From: Mycolicibacterium moriokaense
GTDB taxonomy: Bacteria > Actinomycetota > Actinomycetes > Mycobacteriales > Mycobacteriaceae
Assembly (NCBI RefSeq): GCF_010726085.1
Contig: NZ_AP022560.1
Span: forward strand, 1,116,001-1,180,000
Direction of reading: 5' to 3'
DNA: 64,000 nucleotides
Of the stretch, positions 50,692 to 60,829 are shown one piece after another. The position numbers and the translations under genes are program-made. A model generated the notes under the pieces. The model did no database searches, was not told the DNA's origin, and saw only the letters and a list, made by a program, of their open reading frames with translations. Each line of letters starts with the position of its first letter. Position 1 is the first letter of the stretch.

Positions 50692-51471
50692 ATGCAACCG
50701 TCCGCAGAAAGCGGCCTGACCGCCCGCGGCGGGCAGGGTGAGCCGCTGGTGCTGGTCCACGGTCTGATGGGCCGGGGCAGCACGTGGTCGCGGCAGCTGC
50801 CGTGGCTCACCGGGCTCGGCGCGGTGTACACCTACGACGCGCTTTGGCACCGGGGGCGCGACGTGGCCGATCCGTACCCGATCAGCACCGAACGATTCGT
50901 CGCAGACCTCGGCGCGGCCGTCGAGACGCTGGGATCGCCGGCCGTCATGGTGGGTCACTCGATGGGTGCGCTGCACTCGTGGTGCCTGGCGGCCTGTCGG
51001 CCCGAGCTGGTGCGCGCGCTCGTCGTCGAAGACATGGCGCCCGACTTCCGCGGCCGCACCACCGGCCCGTGGGAGCCCTGGCTACATGCGCTGCCGGTCG
51101 AATTCGGCACGGCGCAAAGGGTTTACGACGAGTTCGGTCCGGTTGCCGGACAGTATTTTCTCGAGGCGTTCGACCGGACCGCCACGGGTTGGCGACTACA
51201 CGGTCACACGAAGACGTGGATCGAGATCGCCGCCGAATGGGGCACCCGCGACTACTGGGAGCAGTGGTCGCGGGTGCGGGTGCCCACGCTGCTGATGGAG
51301 GCCGACAACTCGGTCACCCCCGAGGGGCAGATGCGCAAAATGGCGGAGACCGGCTACCGAACCACGTATCTGCACGTGCCCGGCGCCGGTCACCTCATCC
51401 ACGACGATGCGCCGCAGGTCTACCGGGAAGCGGTCGAGTCGTTCCTAGCGACGCTCGCTCAAAGCCCCTGA
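50692..51471 (+). CDS. Alpha/beta-fold hydrolase (Rv3591c type)
   Basis: A 259-residue hydrolase with HGLMGRGSTW (oxyanion), nucleophile Ser in VMVGHSMGALHSW, Asp in LLMEADNSVTPEG and His in VPGAGHLIHDDAP, so the triad is complete. Substrate not deducible; esterase or thioesterase is likely. ATG 50692, divergent from mhuD. Its 3' end overlaps the small membrane protein gene on the other strand by 27 bases. Confidence 0.88.
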   Translation: MQPSAESGLTARGGQGEPLVLVHGLMGRGSTWSRQLPWLTGLGAVYTYDALWHRGRDVADPYPISTERFVADLGAAVETLGSPAVMVGHSMGALHSWCLAACRPELVRALVVEDMAPDFRGRTTGPWEPWLHALPVEFGTAQRVYDEFGPVAGQYFLEAFDRTATGWRLHGHTKTWIEIAAEWGTRDYWEQWSRVRVPTLLMEADNSVTPEGQMRKMAETGYRTTYLHVPGAGHLIHDDAPQVYREAVESFLATLAQSP

Positions 51472-51696
51472 CGCCGGCCAGGACGGTTGCTGCTCGAACC
51501 GCGTGCGCACGGCTTCGGCGTCATGGTCGATGCGGAACGCGTCGCGGTCGTCATCGAAACCCCCCGACATGGGCCCGGCCAGTCGGAACTGGTCGATCCG
51601 CAGTCGCAGGGAACCGTTGCGATGGGCGGCCCAGCTGAGGACCGTTGCCACCACAACGGGGGAGATCAGGATCAGGAAAGTGAGTGCAGTGGTCAT
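51445..51696 (-). CDS. Small single-helix membrane protein of unknown function
   Basis: An 83-residue product: one N-terminal membrane helix (ALTFLILISPVVVATVLSWA) and a charged cytoplasmic tail (SGGFDDDRDAFRIDHDAEAV). No family recognised. ATG 51696 is chosen because upstream codons run into the divergent glxA promoter. The divergent regulator next to it suggests control by that protein. Confidence 0.6.
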   Translation of the reverse strand: MTTALTFLILISPVVVATVLSWAAHRNGSLRLRIDQFRLAGPMSGGFDDDRDAFRIDHDAEAVRTRFEQQPSWPASGALSERR

Positions 51697-51773
51697 GGCA
51701 GTAATGCTCCGCTGATAAAGATCCCGCCAACAGTGGCAGGAGAGACACCTTGCGATAAAATGCTGCCATGGCA
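51697..51773. promoter_or_regulatory. Divergent promoter/operator region of glxA-type regulator
   Basis: This 77-base region carries repeated TGGCAG-type half-sites: ATGGCAG (51695-51701), GTGGCAG near 51733-51739, and CTGCCATGGCA around the glxA start, the last containing the perfect palindrome TGCCATGGCA (51764-51773). TAAAAT (51756-51761) lies 6 bases before ATG 51768, which would give a nearly leaderless transcript. Confidence 0.4.
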
Positions 51774-52748
51774 ATAAAGAGCGTATCGGCGCTGGTGCTG
51801 GACGGTCTAGCGATTTTCGAGTTCGGCGTGATCTGCGAGGTCTTCGGAATCGACAGGTCAACGGACGGGGTGCCGAACTTCGACTTCAAGGTGTGCGGAC
51901 CCGAGCCCGGCAAGCCGCTGCGGACGTCCGTCGGCGCGACACTCATCCCAGACCACGGACTCGACGATCTGGTCGGCGCCGATCTCGTGGCGATCCCCGC
52001 GATCGGTGGTTCGGACTATCTGCCCGAGGCGCTGGAGGCCGTTCGGGCCGCCGCGGATTCGGGGTCGATCATCCTCACGGTGTGCTCGGGCGCCTTCGTC
52101 GCGGGCGCCGCCGGACTGCTCGACGGTAGGCCGTGCACCACCCACTGGATGCATGCCGACGAGTTGGCCCGCCAGTATCCGACCGCCAAGGTCGACCGCA
52201 ACGTGCTGTTCGTCGACGACGGAAATCTGATCACCAGCGCGGGCACCGCAGCGGGCATCGACGCGTGCCTGCACCTGGTCCGTCGCGAACTGGGCAGCGA
52301 GGTCACCAACAAGATTGCCCGCCGGATGGTGGTGCCGCCGCAGCGTGACGGTGGCCAACGGCAGTACATCGACCAGCCGATACCCGTGCGGTGCTCGGAA
52401 CGCTTTGCGCCGCATCTGGATTGGATCCTGGCGAACCTCGACAAGCCGCACACCGTTGCGAGTTTGGCTGCGCGCGCGCACATGTCGGCGCGCACGTTCG
52501 CGCGTCGGTTCGTCGAGGAGACCGGCCGCACACCGATGCAGTGGGTCACCGATCAGCGTGTGCTCTATGCGCGCACCCTGCTGGAGGAGACCGACCTCGA
52601 CGTCGACAGCATCGCCGAGCGTTCCGGTTTCGGAACGGCGACCCTGCTGCGCCACCACTTCCGCCGGATCATCGGGGTGACGCCGTCGGACTACCGGCGC
52701 CGGTTCTCCTGTGCCACTACGGAAGAGGACGAGGCCGCCAGCGCCTGA
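51768..52748 (+). CDS. GlxA-family AraC-type transcriptional regulator with DJ-1/PfpI domain
   Basis: A 326-residue regulator: N-terminal class I amidotransferase-like (DJ-1/PfpI) sensor domain with Cys in ILTVCSGAFVAGAAG and THWMHADELA, and a C-terminal double helix-turn-helix of AraC type (VASLAARAHMSARTFARRF, then SIAERSGFGTATLLRHHF and VTPSDYRRRF). GlxA-like proteins sense small metabolites or aldehydes through the first domain. ATG 51768 is very close to a -10-like TAAAAT, so the mRNA may be leaderless. It probably controls itself and the divergent small membrane gene. Confidence 0.88.
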   Translation: MAIKSVSALVLDGLAIFEFGVICEVFGIDRSTDGVPNFDFKVCGPEPGKPLRTSVGATLIPDHGLDDLVGADLVAIPAIGGSDYLPEALEAVRAAADSGSIILTVCSGAFVAGAAGLLDGRPCTTHWMHADELARQYPTAKVDRNVLFVDDGNLITSAGTAAGIDACLHLVRRELGSEVTNKIARRMVVPPQRDGGQRQYIDQPIPVRCSERFAPHLDWILANLDKPHTVASLAARAHMSARTFARRFVEETGRTPMQWVTDQRVLYARTLLEETDLDVDSIAERSGFGTATLLRHHFRRIIGVTPSDYRRRFSCATTEEDEAASA

Positions 52749-52754
52749 CCGCAC

Positions 52755-54113
52755 TCAGTCGCGGACGAGCGCGTACACCCGCCACCGGCCCGGCACACCC
52801 TTGAGGTCGTGCTCGCCGCGGTCGTCGAAACTCAGCCGTGAGCCCGTGACGATCTCACGCACCGTCGACGACACCAGCACCTCGCTGGCCCCCGCCAACG
52901 CCGAAACGCGCGCGCCGATGTGCACCGCCATGCCTGCGATGTCGTCACCGCGCACCTCGACCTCGCCCGCGTGGATGCCGGCACGCACCTCGATGCCGAG
53001 CACCCGGATGGCGTCGACGATCGACGAGGCGCACTGGATGGCCGCACTGGGGCTGGGGAACATCGCGACGAATCCGTCGCCGACGGTGTTGACCTCGATG
53101 CCGCGGAACCGCTCGAGCTCGCGACGGATCAGCGTGTCGTGGTTGTCGAGAAGGGCATGCCACCGGTCATCGCCGAGTGCCGCCGCGCGCTGGGTCGACC
53201 CGACGATGTCGGTGAATACGATTGTGGTCAAGACGCGTTCGGCTTCCGAGCCGCCGCGCGAACCCGTGATGAACTCTTCGATCTCGTCGATGATCGGTGC
53301 GCTGTCGCCCACCCAGTAGAGTGCGTCCGCACCGGGCAGTTCGACGTAGCGGGCGCCCGCGATGTGTTCGGCCAGATATCGGCCGTGGCCCGCCGAAACG
53401 AACGCGGCATCGCGCCGATGCAGTATCAGCGTCGGCGCGGTGATGTGCGCCAGCTTGTCGCGCACGTCGCCCTCGGCGAGCGCCGCGCTGGATCGGCGGG
53501 CCATGCTCGGCGACGCCGCGCGATTACCCGCGGCATCCCACCAGGTGCGGAATGCGACGTCGTCGGCCACCGACGGTGCCAGGTAGGCCAGCACGTCGAA
53601 TCCCCGCTCGACGGCGTCCGGCTCGATCGCGACCGTCGTGAACGGACTCGCCGCAGTGGACCGCGAACCCACCTCGTAGTCCGGCGCCCATAGCGCCCGC
53701 GCCGCGCCGTTGACGATCACCAACTTGGACACCCGCTCCGGTCGGTCGCCCGCAAGAAACAGGGCGCTCATCGCCGTGAACCCCGACGCGAAAATCGTTG
53801 CCTGCTCTGAGCCGACGGCATCCATCACCGCGACGACGTCCTCGGCCCAGCAGGCCGGGGTGATCTTGTCCGACCCGATCCGCGACGACATACCCATGCC
53901 GCGGTGATCGAACCTGATCAGCCTGCAGAACGACGCCACTCGGCGGTGGAACCGGTACATCGACGGCTCGGCGTCGATGGAGTCGATCGGGATGAAGGGC
54001 CCCGGCATGAAGACCACATCGACAGGGCCGTCGCCGAGTACTTGATAGGCGATGTCCAAGTCGCCACGTGATGCGTAGCGAGTCCGCGGCGCCCCCGATC
54101 CGGTAACTGCCAC
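52755..54113 (-). CDS. Alpha/beta hydrolase-class III adenylate cyclase fusion protein
   Basis: A 452-residue cytosolic fusion. Residues ~15-270 form an alpha/beta hydrolase-like domain ([12 protein letters not shown]; nucleophile-elbow region [14 protein letters not shown]), and ~285-452 a class III cyclase domain ([73 protein letters not shown]). The hydrolase part lacks the Gly before the elbow Ser, and the usual catalytic His position reads [10 protein letters not shown], so it is probably a ligand-sensing rather than a catalytic domain. cAMP production is the likely output. It lies 13 bases upstream-to-downstream of mutY on the same strand. Confidence 0.87.
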   Translation of the reverse strand: MAVTGSGAPRTRYASRGDLDIAYQVLGDGPVDVVFMPGPFIPIDSIDAEPSMYRFHRRVASFCRLIRFDHRGMGMSSRIGSDKITPACWAEDVVAVMDAVGSEQATIFASGFTAMSALFLAGDRPERVSKLVIVNGAARALWAPDYEVGSRSTAASPFTTVAIEPDAVERGFDVLAYLAPSVADDVAFRTWWDAAGNRAASPSMARRSSAALAEGDVRDKLAHITAPTLILHRRDAAFVSAGHGRYLAEHIAGARYVELPGADALYWVGDSAPIIDEIEEFITGSRGGSEAERVLTTIVFTDIVGSTQRAAALGDDRWHALLDNHDTLIRRELERFRGIEVNTVGDGFVAMFPSPSAAIQCASSIVDAIRVLGIEVRAGIHAGEVEVRGDDIAGMAVHIGARVSALAGASEVLVSSTVREIVTGSRLSFDDRGEHDLKGVPGRWRVYALVRD

Positions 54114-54126
54114 GAATCCAGGTTAG

Positions 54127-54996
54127 CTATTCGCCTTCTCCGGCAAGGGCGAAACGCCCGTCTGCGGTCTGCTCGACCAGGCCGTCGACCAGAAGTGAGT
54201 CCAGCGCACGATCCCGCTGCGCGGTGTCGCTCAGCCAGGCCAGGTCGAGTTGAGCCCGCGGCACCGGAGAATCGTTGTCGCGCAACACATCCAGCAACCG
54301 GCCGCGCACCTGGCGGTCGGTTCCGGCGTAACGCTGTGTCCGGCGGACCGGCGTCGTCGCTTCGGGAAATCCGTTGGCACGCCACGCGCACGTAGTCAGC
54401 GGACACACACCGCAGCGCGGCGACCGCGCCGTGCAGACCGTCGCCCCGAGTTCCATCAGTGCCACTGAAAACTGTGGCGCATCAGGACCATCGGGTAGCA
54501 GGGCGGCGACGTCGTCGAGGTCGCGTACGGATGCCGGGGAATCGGCGCGGCCGTGAACCACCCGTGCCACCACCCGACGGACGTTGGTGTCCACGACGGG
54601 CACGCGCTGGCGGTAGGCGAAGCAGGCGATGGCTCGCGCGGTGTACGCGCCGATGCCAGGAAGCGTCAACAGTGTTTCGACGTCGGACGGCACCACGTCG
54701 TCGTGCTCGGTGGCGATCACCGTCGCGCACTCGTGCAGCCGCTTGGCGCGCCGCGGATAGCCAAGTTTCCCCCAGGCGCGCAGCACATCGGCTGGGCTGG
54801 CCGCCGCGGTCGTCGACGGGGTGGGCCAGCGCGCGATCCACGCCAGCCAGACCGGCTCGACCCGTGCGACGGGCGTCTGCTGGAGCATGAACTCGCTGAC
54901 CAGGATCTGCCACGGCGTGACTTCCGGCCGCCGCCAGGGCAGGTCGCGCTGTGCGCGGCCATACCAATCGAGCAGCTGAGGCACAATGTCGGTCAT
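54127..54996 (-). CDS. mutY: A/G-specific adenine DNA glycosylase
   Basis: Removes adenine mispaired with 8-oxoguanine. 289 residues: catalytic Glu in LVSEFMLQQTPVARV, helix-hairpin-helix LTLPGIGAYTARAIACFAY, catalytic Asp in VPVVDTNVRRVV, and the [4Fe-4S] cluster Cys in CTARSPRCGVCPLTTC. The C-terminal NUDIX-like domain is short, as in other mycobacteria. ATG 54996 overlaps the divergent canB start (CATG at 54994-54997 holds both ATGs), leaving no intergenic DNA; a more upstream start is possible. Confidence 0.93.
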   Translation of the reverse strand: MTDIVPQLLDWYGRAQRDLPWRRPEVTPWQILVSEFMLQQTPVARVEPVWLAWIARWPTPSTTAAASPADVLRAWGKLGYPRRAKRLHECATVIATEHDDVVPSDVETLLTLPGIGAYTARAIACFAYRQRVPVVDTNVRRVVARVVHGRADSPASVRDLDDVAALLPDGPDAPQFSVALMELGATVCTARSPRCGVCPLTTCAWRANGFPEATTPVRRTQRYAGTDRQVRGRLLDVLRDNDSPVPRAQLDLAWLSDTAQRDRALDSLLVDGLVEQTADGRFALAGEGE

Positions 54997-55615
54997 GCCC
55001 AACACCAGCCCAGTGACCGCGTGGAAAGCACTCAAAGAGGGTAACGAGCGCTTCGTCGCGGGAAAGCCTCTGCACCCGAGCCAGGGGATCGAGCATCGCG
55101 CCAGCCTCGCGACTGGGCAGACGCCTACCGCTGTGGTGTTCGGCTGCGCCGACAGCCGGGTGGCCGCGGAGATCATCTTCGACCAGGGGCTCGGCGACAT
55201 GTTCGTGGTGCGCACCGCGGGCCACGTCATCGACTCCGCGGTGCTCGGCTCGGTGGAATACGCCGTGACCGTGCTCGACGTGCCGTTGATCGTCGTCCTC
55301 GGCCACGACAGCTGCGGCGCGGTGAAGGCGACCCTGTCGGCGCTCGACGGCGGCATGGTGCCCGGCGGTTACGTTCGCGACGTGGTCGAGCGGGTGACCC
55401 CGTCGATCCTGCTCGGCCGCCGCGACGGGTTGACCAGGGTCGACGAGTTCGAAGCGCGACACGTCATCGAGACCGGCACACAGCTGTTCAACCGCTCCAC
55501 CGCCATCGCCAAGCGGATCGAAGACGGGACCCTGGCGATCGTCGGCCTGACTTACCAGCTGGCCGACGGCCGCGCGGTTTTGCGGGAGCATCTCGGCGAC
55601 ATCGGCGAAGGCTGA
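54995..55615 (+). CDS. canB: Beta-class carbonic anhydrase
   Basis: Interconverts CO2 and bicarbonate. 206 residues with the zinc site Cys and Asp in VVFGCADSRVAAEIIF and His/Cys in VLGHDSCGAVKATL. ATG 54995 gives MPNTSPVTAWKALKEGNERF, matching the mycobacterial N-terminus; ATG 54986 would add three residues. Divergent from mutY with overlapping start codons. Confidence 0.95.
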   Translation: MPNTSPVTAWKALKEGNERFVAGKPLHPSQGIEHRASLATGQTPTAVVFGCADSRVAAEIIFDQGLGDMFVVRTAGHVIDSAVLGSVEYAVTVLDVPLIVVLGHDSCGAVKATLSALDGGMVPGGYVRDVVERVTPSILLGRRDGLTRVDEFEARHVIETGTQLFNRSTAIAKRIEDGTLAIVGLTYQLADGRAVLREHLGDIGEG

Positions 55616-55675
55616 CGCGCGACACGCCGAGCGACCTCGGCCGAACAGGCATGACCTGGCCTTACCGTGTGAATT

Positions 55676-56434
55676 GTGCTGGATCTAGAACCGCAGGGCC
55701 CACTCCCCACGCAGATTTACTGGCGTCGCCGAGCACTGGCGCTGGGCATCGCGGTCGTCGTGATCGGCCTGATCGCAACGCTGGTGGTCGTGATCGTGCA
55801 GTCCACGACCGGTACCGAGAACACCGCAGCTGAGCAGCCTGCCCCGCCCGCAGCCGCACCCCCCACGCCGCTGCCGGGCGAGAACCCCGAAGTCAAGACC
55901 CCGATCCAGCCGCCGCCGCAGGACGCGCCGCCGCCGACCCCGACGCCCACCGCGGCCGTCACGCCCCCGCCGGTGCTCAACGAGGGCGACGACTGCCCGG
56001 ACTCCACGTTGGCCGTCAAGGGCATCACCAATCAGCCGCAGTACGTTGTCGGCGATCAGCCGAAGTTCACGATGGTCGTGACCAACATCGGGCTGGTGGC
56101 GTGCAAGCGCGATGTCGGCGCCGCCGTCCTGGCCGCCTACGTCTACTCGTTGGAGAACGCGCGGCTGTGGTCGAACCTGGACTGCGCACCGTCGAACGAG
56201 ACGTTGGTCAAGACGTTCCAGCCCGGCGAGCAGGTCACGACGGAGGTGACCTGGACCGGTATGGGTTCGGCACCGGGCTGCCCGCTGCCGCGTCAACCGA
56301 TCGGGCCGGGGACGTACAACCTGGTGGTCCAACTGGGCAATCTGCGCTCGGCGACGGTCCCGTTCATGCTGGCCGCGCCCGCTCCGGCTCCGCCGCCCGC
56401 CGAGGGCGCGCCGCCGCCTGCCGCGGTGGGTTAA
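55676..56434 (+). CDS. Membrane-anchored envelope protein with Pro-rich linker (Rv3587c type)
   Basis: A 252-residue protein: short cytoplasmic start, one membrane helix ([20 protein letters not shown]), a ~70-residue Pro/Ala/Thr linker, then a beta-rich exported domain with three or four Cys ([51 protein letters not shown]). The domain resembles a PapD-like or CARDB-type beta-sandwich. Function unknown; relatives lie beside disA in mycobacteria. GTG 55676. The 3' end overlaps disA by 4 bases (convergent). Confidence 0.82.
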   Translation: MLDLEPQGPLPTQIYWRRRALALGIAVVVIGLIATLVVVIVQSTTGTENTAAEQPAPPAAAPPTPLPGENPEVKTPIQPPPQDAPPPTPTPTAAVTPPPVLNEGDDCPDSTLAVKGITNQPQYVVGDQPKFTMVVTNIGLVACKRDVGAAVLAAYVYSLENARLWSNLDCAPSNETLVKTFQPGEQVTTEVTWTGMGSAPGCPLPRQPIGPGTYNLVVQLGNLRSATVPFMLAAPAPAPPPAEGAPPPAAVG

Positions 56435-57549
56435 GCCAGTCGGTCGGCGATCGTCGATTCGGCCAACTGCGACAAGCCTTCTCGGATGTGGCGCGCCCAC
56501 ATCGACCCGATGCCCTCGACGTTCTGCAGATCGGTCGCGCTCGCGGCCAGCAGTCCCTGCAGTGAGCCGAACGAACGCACGAGCAGGTCGACGTGCGCGA
56601 ACTGCAACCTCGGAATGCCCGCCATTGCGCGATATCCGCGCGAACTCATCGCCGAATCCTGCGCCTCGGCCGTCGACGGGTAGCCGAAAACCCTTGCCAA
56701 CACGGTGAAGTCGAGTAGCTCATTGTCGGAGAGCTGATCGAGCTCCTCCAATGTCGCGCTGACCTGTGCGGCGGTCGGCGGGTCCGGGTTGGCGTGGTAG
56801 TCGCGCACGATCAGTTCGCGCGCGGTGTCGTTGTCGCCGACGAGTTCCTCCAGCTGAAGTTTGAGCTGGCGCCCGTCGGTTCCGAGTTCGACTACGTACG
56901 AGTCGATTTCGACACTGATGCGTCGCACCATCTCCAGCCGCTGCACCAGCGTCATCACATCGCGCAGGGTCACGAAATCCTCGATCTCGGCCGTCGAGAG
57001 CTGCCTGCTGACCTCGTCGAGACGCGCCTTGTAGCGCTCCAACGTATCGATGGTCTGGTTGGCGCGCGAAAGGATGGTCGCCGAGTCCGGGATCACGTGG
57101 CGCTCGCCTGCCACGTAGACGGTCACGATGCTCATCGAGTGGCTGACCGAGATCACCGGGTAGCCGGTCTGGATGGCGGTGCGCTCCGCGGAGCGGTGCC
57201 GGGTGCCCGATTCCTCGGTTGGGATCGACGGGTCGGGTACCAGCTGCACATTGGCCCGCAGAATGCGGCTGCCGTCGCTGGACAGCACCACGGCGCCGTC
57301 CATCTTGGACAGCTCGCGCAGTCGAGTCGGCGCGTAGCGGACGTCGAGTTCGAAGCCGCCGTCGCAGATCGCCTCGACGCTGTCGTCGTAGCCGACGACG
57401 ATCAGCGCGCCGGTGCGGCCACGCAGGATGCGCTCGAGCCCGTCGCGCAGTGCGGTCCCGGGTGCGAGGCGGGCGATGGTCTCGCGCAGGGTCGGCCGGG
57501 CCAGCTGGACAACGGTGCGGTTCGACCGCCCACCCGTTTTCACGGCCAT
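56431..57549 (-). CDS. disA: DNA integrity scanning protein, diadenylate cyclase
   Basis: Makes c-di-AMP from two ATP and senses branched DNA. 372 residues: DAC domain with DGA (84-86, [10 protein letters not shown]) and RHRSAE (117-122), a helical linker, and a C-terminal HhH DNA-binding domain ([20 protein letters not shown]). Octamer in relatives. Start ATG 57549, 10 bases after the radA stop, so radA and disA form an operon, as in M. tuberculosis. Confidence 0.97.
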   Translation of the reverse strand: MAVKTGGRSNRTVVQLARPTLRETIARLAPGTALRDGLERILRGRTGALIVVGYDDSVEAICDGGFELDVRYAPTRLRELSKMDGAVVLSSDGSRILRANVQLVPDPSIPTEESGTRHRSAERTAIQTGYPVISVSHSMSIVTVYVAGERHVIPDSATILSRANQTIDTLERYKARLDEVSRQLSTAEIEDFVTLRDVMTLVQRLEMVRRISVEIDSYVVELGTDGRQLKLQLEELVGDNDTARELIVRDYHANPDPPTAAQVSATLEELDQLSDNELLDFTVLARVFGYPSTAEAQDSAMSSRGYRAMAGIPRLQFAHVDLLVRSFGSLQGLLAASATDLQNVEGIGSMWARHIREGLSQLAESTIADRLA

Positions 57550-57559
57550 GGTTCCCCTC

Positions 57560-58954
57560 CTAGGATCGGCCGCTATTCTGCGCGATCTCCCGCAACACCC
57601 GCAATGCCGCGCCGATATCGTCCGCCGGGATCGCGCGCAGCCCTGCGGGCACGGCCGTCACCCCGGGAGGGACGATCGCGGACGTGAAACCGAGCCGGGC
57701 GGCTTCGGCCAGCCGACGATCCATGCCCGTGACGCGGCGCAGGTCGCCGGCCAGGCCGACCTCACCGATGGCCACCGTCGAGGCCGGCATCGGCAGGTCC
57801 ATGCACGACGACGCGATGGCCAGCGCCACCGCCAGGTCCGCGGAGGGATCCGTCAGCCGCATACCGCCCACGGTCGACAGGTAGATGTCGTTGGCGGCGA
57901 CGGGGAGCCTCGCCCGCTTCTCCAGCACGGCGGTGATCATCGCCGCGCGCGACGAGTCGATACCGCTGACCGCGCGCCGGGGTGATCCGTTGGCAGGAGA
58001 CCCGATCAGCGCCTGCACCTCACCGATCAACGGGCGCTTACCGTCGAGCGCGACGGTGACAGCCGTACCCGACACCGGCTTGGGACGCTGATCACGAAAC
58101 AGGCCCGACGGATCGGACACACATTCGATTCCGTTGTCGTGCAACAGAAAACAGCCGACCTCGTCGGCGGCTCCGAAGCGGTTCTTGATACCGCGCACCA
58201 TGCGCAGCGACGACTGACGATCACCCTCGAAATGCAGCACGACGTCGACGAGGTGCTCGAGTGAGCGCGGCCCCGCGATCGCACCGTCCTTGGTGACGTG
58301 ACCGACGAGGATCATCGCGACGCCAGAGGTCTTCGCCGCCATCGTCAGCGTCGTGGTGACCGCGCGCACCTGCGTGACACCGCCGGTGACGCCCTCGGCC
58401 TCCGTCGTCGACATGGTCTGCACCGAGTCGACGACCACCAGGCTGGGTCGCACCTCGTCGATGTGGCCCAGCGCCATCTGCAGATCCGATTCGGCGGCCA
58501 GGAAGACCTCGTCGTGCGTGCAGCCGGTCCGTTCGGCCCGCATCCGGATCTGGCCCGCCGACTCCTCCCCCGACAGATACAGGGCGCGTTTGCCCGCCTG
58601 CGCCCACCGATGCGCGACCTCGAGCAGCAGCGTCGACTTCCCGACACCGGGGTCACCGGCGAGCAGCGTCACCGAACCGGGCACCACCCCGCCGCCGAGA
58701 ACCCGGTCCAGCTCGGTGATTCCGGTGTGGAAATGCCGGGTGTGGCCGGGATCGATGGCGCTGATCGGTACCGCGGGAGAGGTCGGGGCGACCGCGCGCC
58801 GCATCGACGAACCGTTGATCGTGGAGAGCACCGCGACCTCGTCGACCGTGCCCCAGGTGCCGCAGTCCGGACAGCGGCCCACCCACTTCGGGGTGACGTG
58901 GTGGCACTCCGAGCAGCGATACTGCGGACGCGCCTTGGTACCACCTTTGGGCAT
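57560..58954 (-). CDS. radA: DNA repair protein RadA
   Basis: RecA-like branch-migration helicase in recombination. 464 residues: Cys4 zinc finger (Cys14, 17, 28, 31 in [18 protein letters not shown]), Walker [15 protein letters not shown], the RadA-specific KNRFG ([12 protein letters not shown]), and a C-terminal Lon protease-like domain ([20 protein letters not shown]). In M. tuberculosis and M. smegmatis RadA is reported to inhibit DisA activity, consistent with the shared operon. ATG 58954. Confidence 0.96.
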   Translation of the reverse strand: MPKGGTKARPQYRCSECHHVTPKWVGRCPDCGTWGTVDEVAVLSTINGSSMRRAVAPTSPAVPISAIDPGHTRHFHTGITELDRVLGGGVVPGSVTLLAGDPGVGKSTLLLEVAHRWAQAGKRALYLSGEESAGQIRMRAERTGCTHDEVFLAAESDLQMALGHIDEVRPSLVVVDSVQTMSTTEAEGVTGGVTQVRAVTTTLTMAAKTSGVAMILVGHVTKDGAIAGPRSLEHLVDVVLHFEGDRQSSLRMVRGIKNRFGAADEVGCFLLHDNGIECVSDPSGLFRDQRPKPVSGTAVTVALDGKRPLIGEVQALIGSPANGSPRRAVSGIDSSRAAMITAVLEKRARLPVAANDIYLSTVGGMRLTDPSADLAVALAIASSCMDLPMPASTVAIGEVGLAGDLRRVTGMDRRLAEAARLGFTSAIVPPGVTAVPAGLRAIPADDIGAALRVLREIAQNSGRS

Positions 58955-59021
58955 GCGCTGACGTTAGCCGTCGGAACCGACAGGACCTCCGAGCTAGGCG
59001 CCGTGTCGCAGACTTACGCGG

Positions 59022-59573
59022 TCAGTGGCCGCCCGCGCCACCGCCGGCCCCGGCCTCTTCACGGCGGGGGCTCTCACCGGCCGAGATCGGCACCGCGAAG
59101 GTGCCCTCGCCGGACTTCTCGAACTTGAAGGTGAAGTTGTACGTCAGGCCGTTGGTGATCGGCTTGGACAACTGCACGACGGCCTCCGCGGCTTCGGCAC
59201 GCTCGACACTCTCCAGCGCCGTGATTTGCCCGTCGGGGGCGCCGACGACGAGTGTGCTGCCCGCGGGCAGGGTGGTGTCCCCGGTCAGCGACACCGTGCC
59301 GACGTCGGATGTGACCGACACCAGCTTGTCGTTGACATCCGGCGACTCGTTGGAGGCGACGAACAGCAGTTCGACCTCCGTGCCGGGCTGGACGAAATCC
59401 GTCGTCTGGGTGGCCCGCAGATGGGCGTTGCGCACCGCGATCTTGCCGATGTTCGCGCTGGTGCCGTTGACCGCGGGCTCCTGGGTGGCGGTCTGGGAGA
59501 CCTGCCCGGCACCACAGCCACTCAGCAGGACTACGGAAGCCAGCCCACAGGCGGCCAGTTTGAAGCGGTCCAC
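59022..59573 (-). CDS. lpqE: Lipoprotein LpqE, PCu(A)C/DUF461-like
   Basis: A 183-residue lipoprotein with lipobox LLSGC ([11 protein letters not shown]) and an exported beta-sandwich ([44 protein letters not shown]). The domain is related to copper-chaperone-like PCu(A)C proteins, but the H-x-n-M metal site is not evident. It ends in a Gly/Ala/His-rich tail. GTG 59573 has AGGAGG 11 bases ahead. Divergent from carD across 261 bases. Confidence 0.88.
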   Translation of the reverse strand: MDRFKLAACGLASVVLLSGCGAGQVSQTATQEPAVNGTSANIGKIAVRNAHLRATQTTDFVQPGTEVELLFVASNESPDVNDKLVSVTSDVGTVSLTGDTTLPAGSTLVVGAPDGQITALESVERAEAAEAVVQLSKPITNGLTYNFTFKFEKSGEGTFAVPISAGESPRREEAGAGGGAGGH

Positions 59574-60323
<750 letters not shown>

Positions 60324-60329
60324 CGGCTA

Positions 60330-60809
60330 GTGACGGGCCTGCCCAGAGTCGGGCTCGGCACCGACGTTCACCCAATCGAGGCCGGTAGGCCCTGTTGGCT
60401 GCTCTGCCTGCTGTTCGATGACGCTGACGGCTGCGCAGGGCACTCCGACGGTGATGTTGCGGCTCATGCGCTGTGCGACGCGCTGCTCTCCGCCGCCGGG
60501 CTTGGCGATCTCGGCGAGGTTTTCGGCACCGGACGTCCCGAGTGGCGCGGCGCCGGCGGCGCGGACATGCTGCGTCATGTCCGCGGTCTGCTGACGGAAG
60601 CCGGCTACGCCGTCGGCAACGCAACCGTCCAGGTCATCGGCAATCGTCCGAAGGTGGGCCCACGCCGCGCTGAGGCGCAGACGGTGCTGTCCGAGCTGCT
60701 CGACGCCCCGGTGACGGTGTCGGCGACCACGACCGACGGCCTCGGCCTGACCGGTCGCGGTGAGGGTTTGGCCGCCATCGCGACGGCATTGGTAATTCCG
60801 CGCGAATAA
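60330..60809 (+). CDS. ispF: 2-C-methyl-D-erythritol 2,4-cyclodiphosphate synthase
   Basis: MEP-pathway enzyme for isoprenoids. 159 residues with the metal ligands Asp12 and His14 ([13 protein letters not shown]) and His46 ([19 protein letters not shown]), and [14 protein letters not shown] at the end. Full length for the family. GTG 60330 overlaps a TAG triplet (CTAGTGACG), an arrangement expected where an upstream gene once ended here. cysS follows after 20 bases. Confidence 0.96.
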   Translation: MTGLPRVGLGTDVHPIEAGRPCWLLCLLFDDADGCAGHSDGDVAAHALCDALLSAAGLGDLGEVFGTGRPEWRGAGGADMLRHVRGLLTEAGYAVGNATVQVIGNRPKVGPRRAEAQTVLSELLDAPVTVSATTTDGLGLTGRGEGLAAIATALVIPRE

Positions 60810-60829
60810 GCCCGGTAAGCTGGCCCGTC

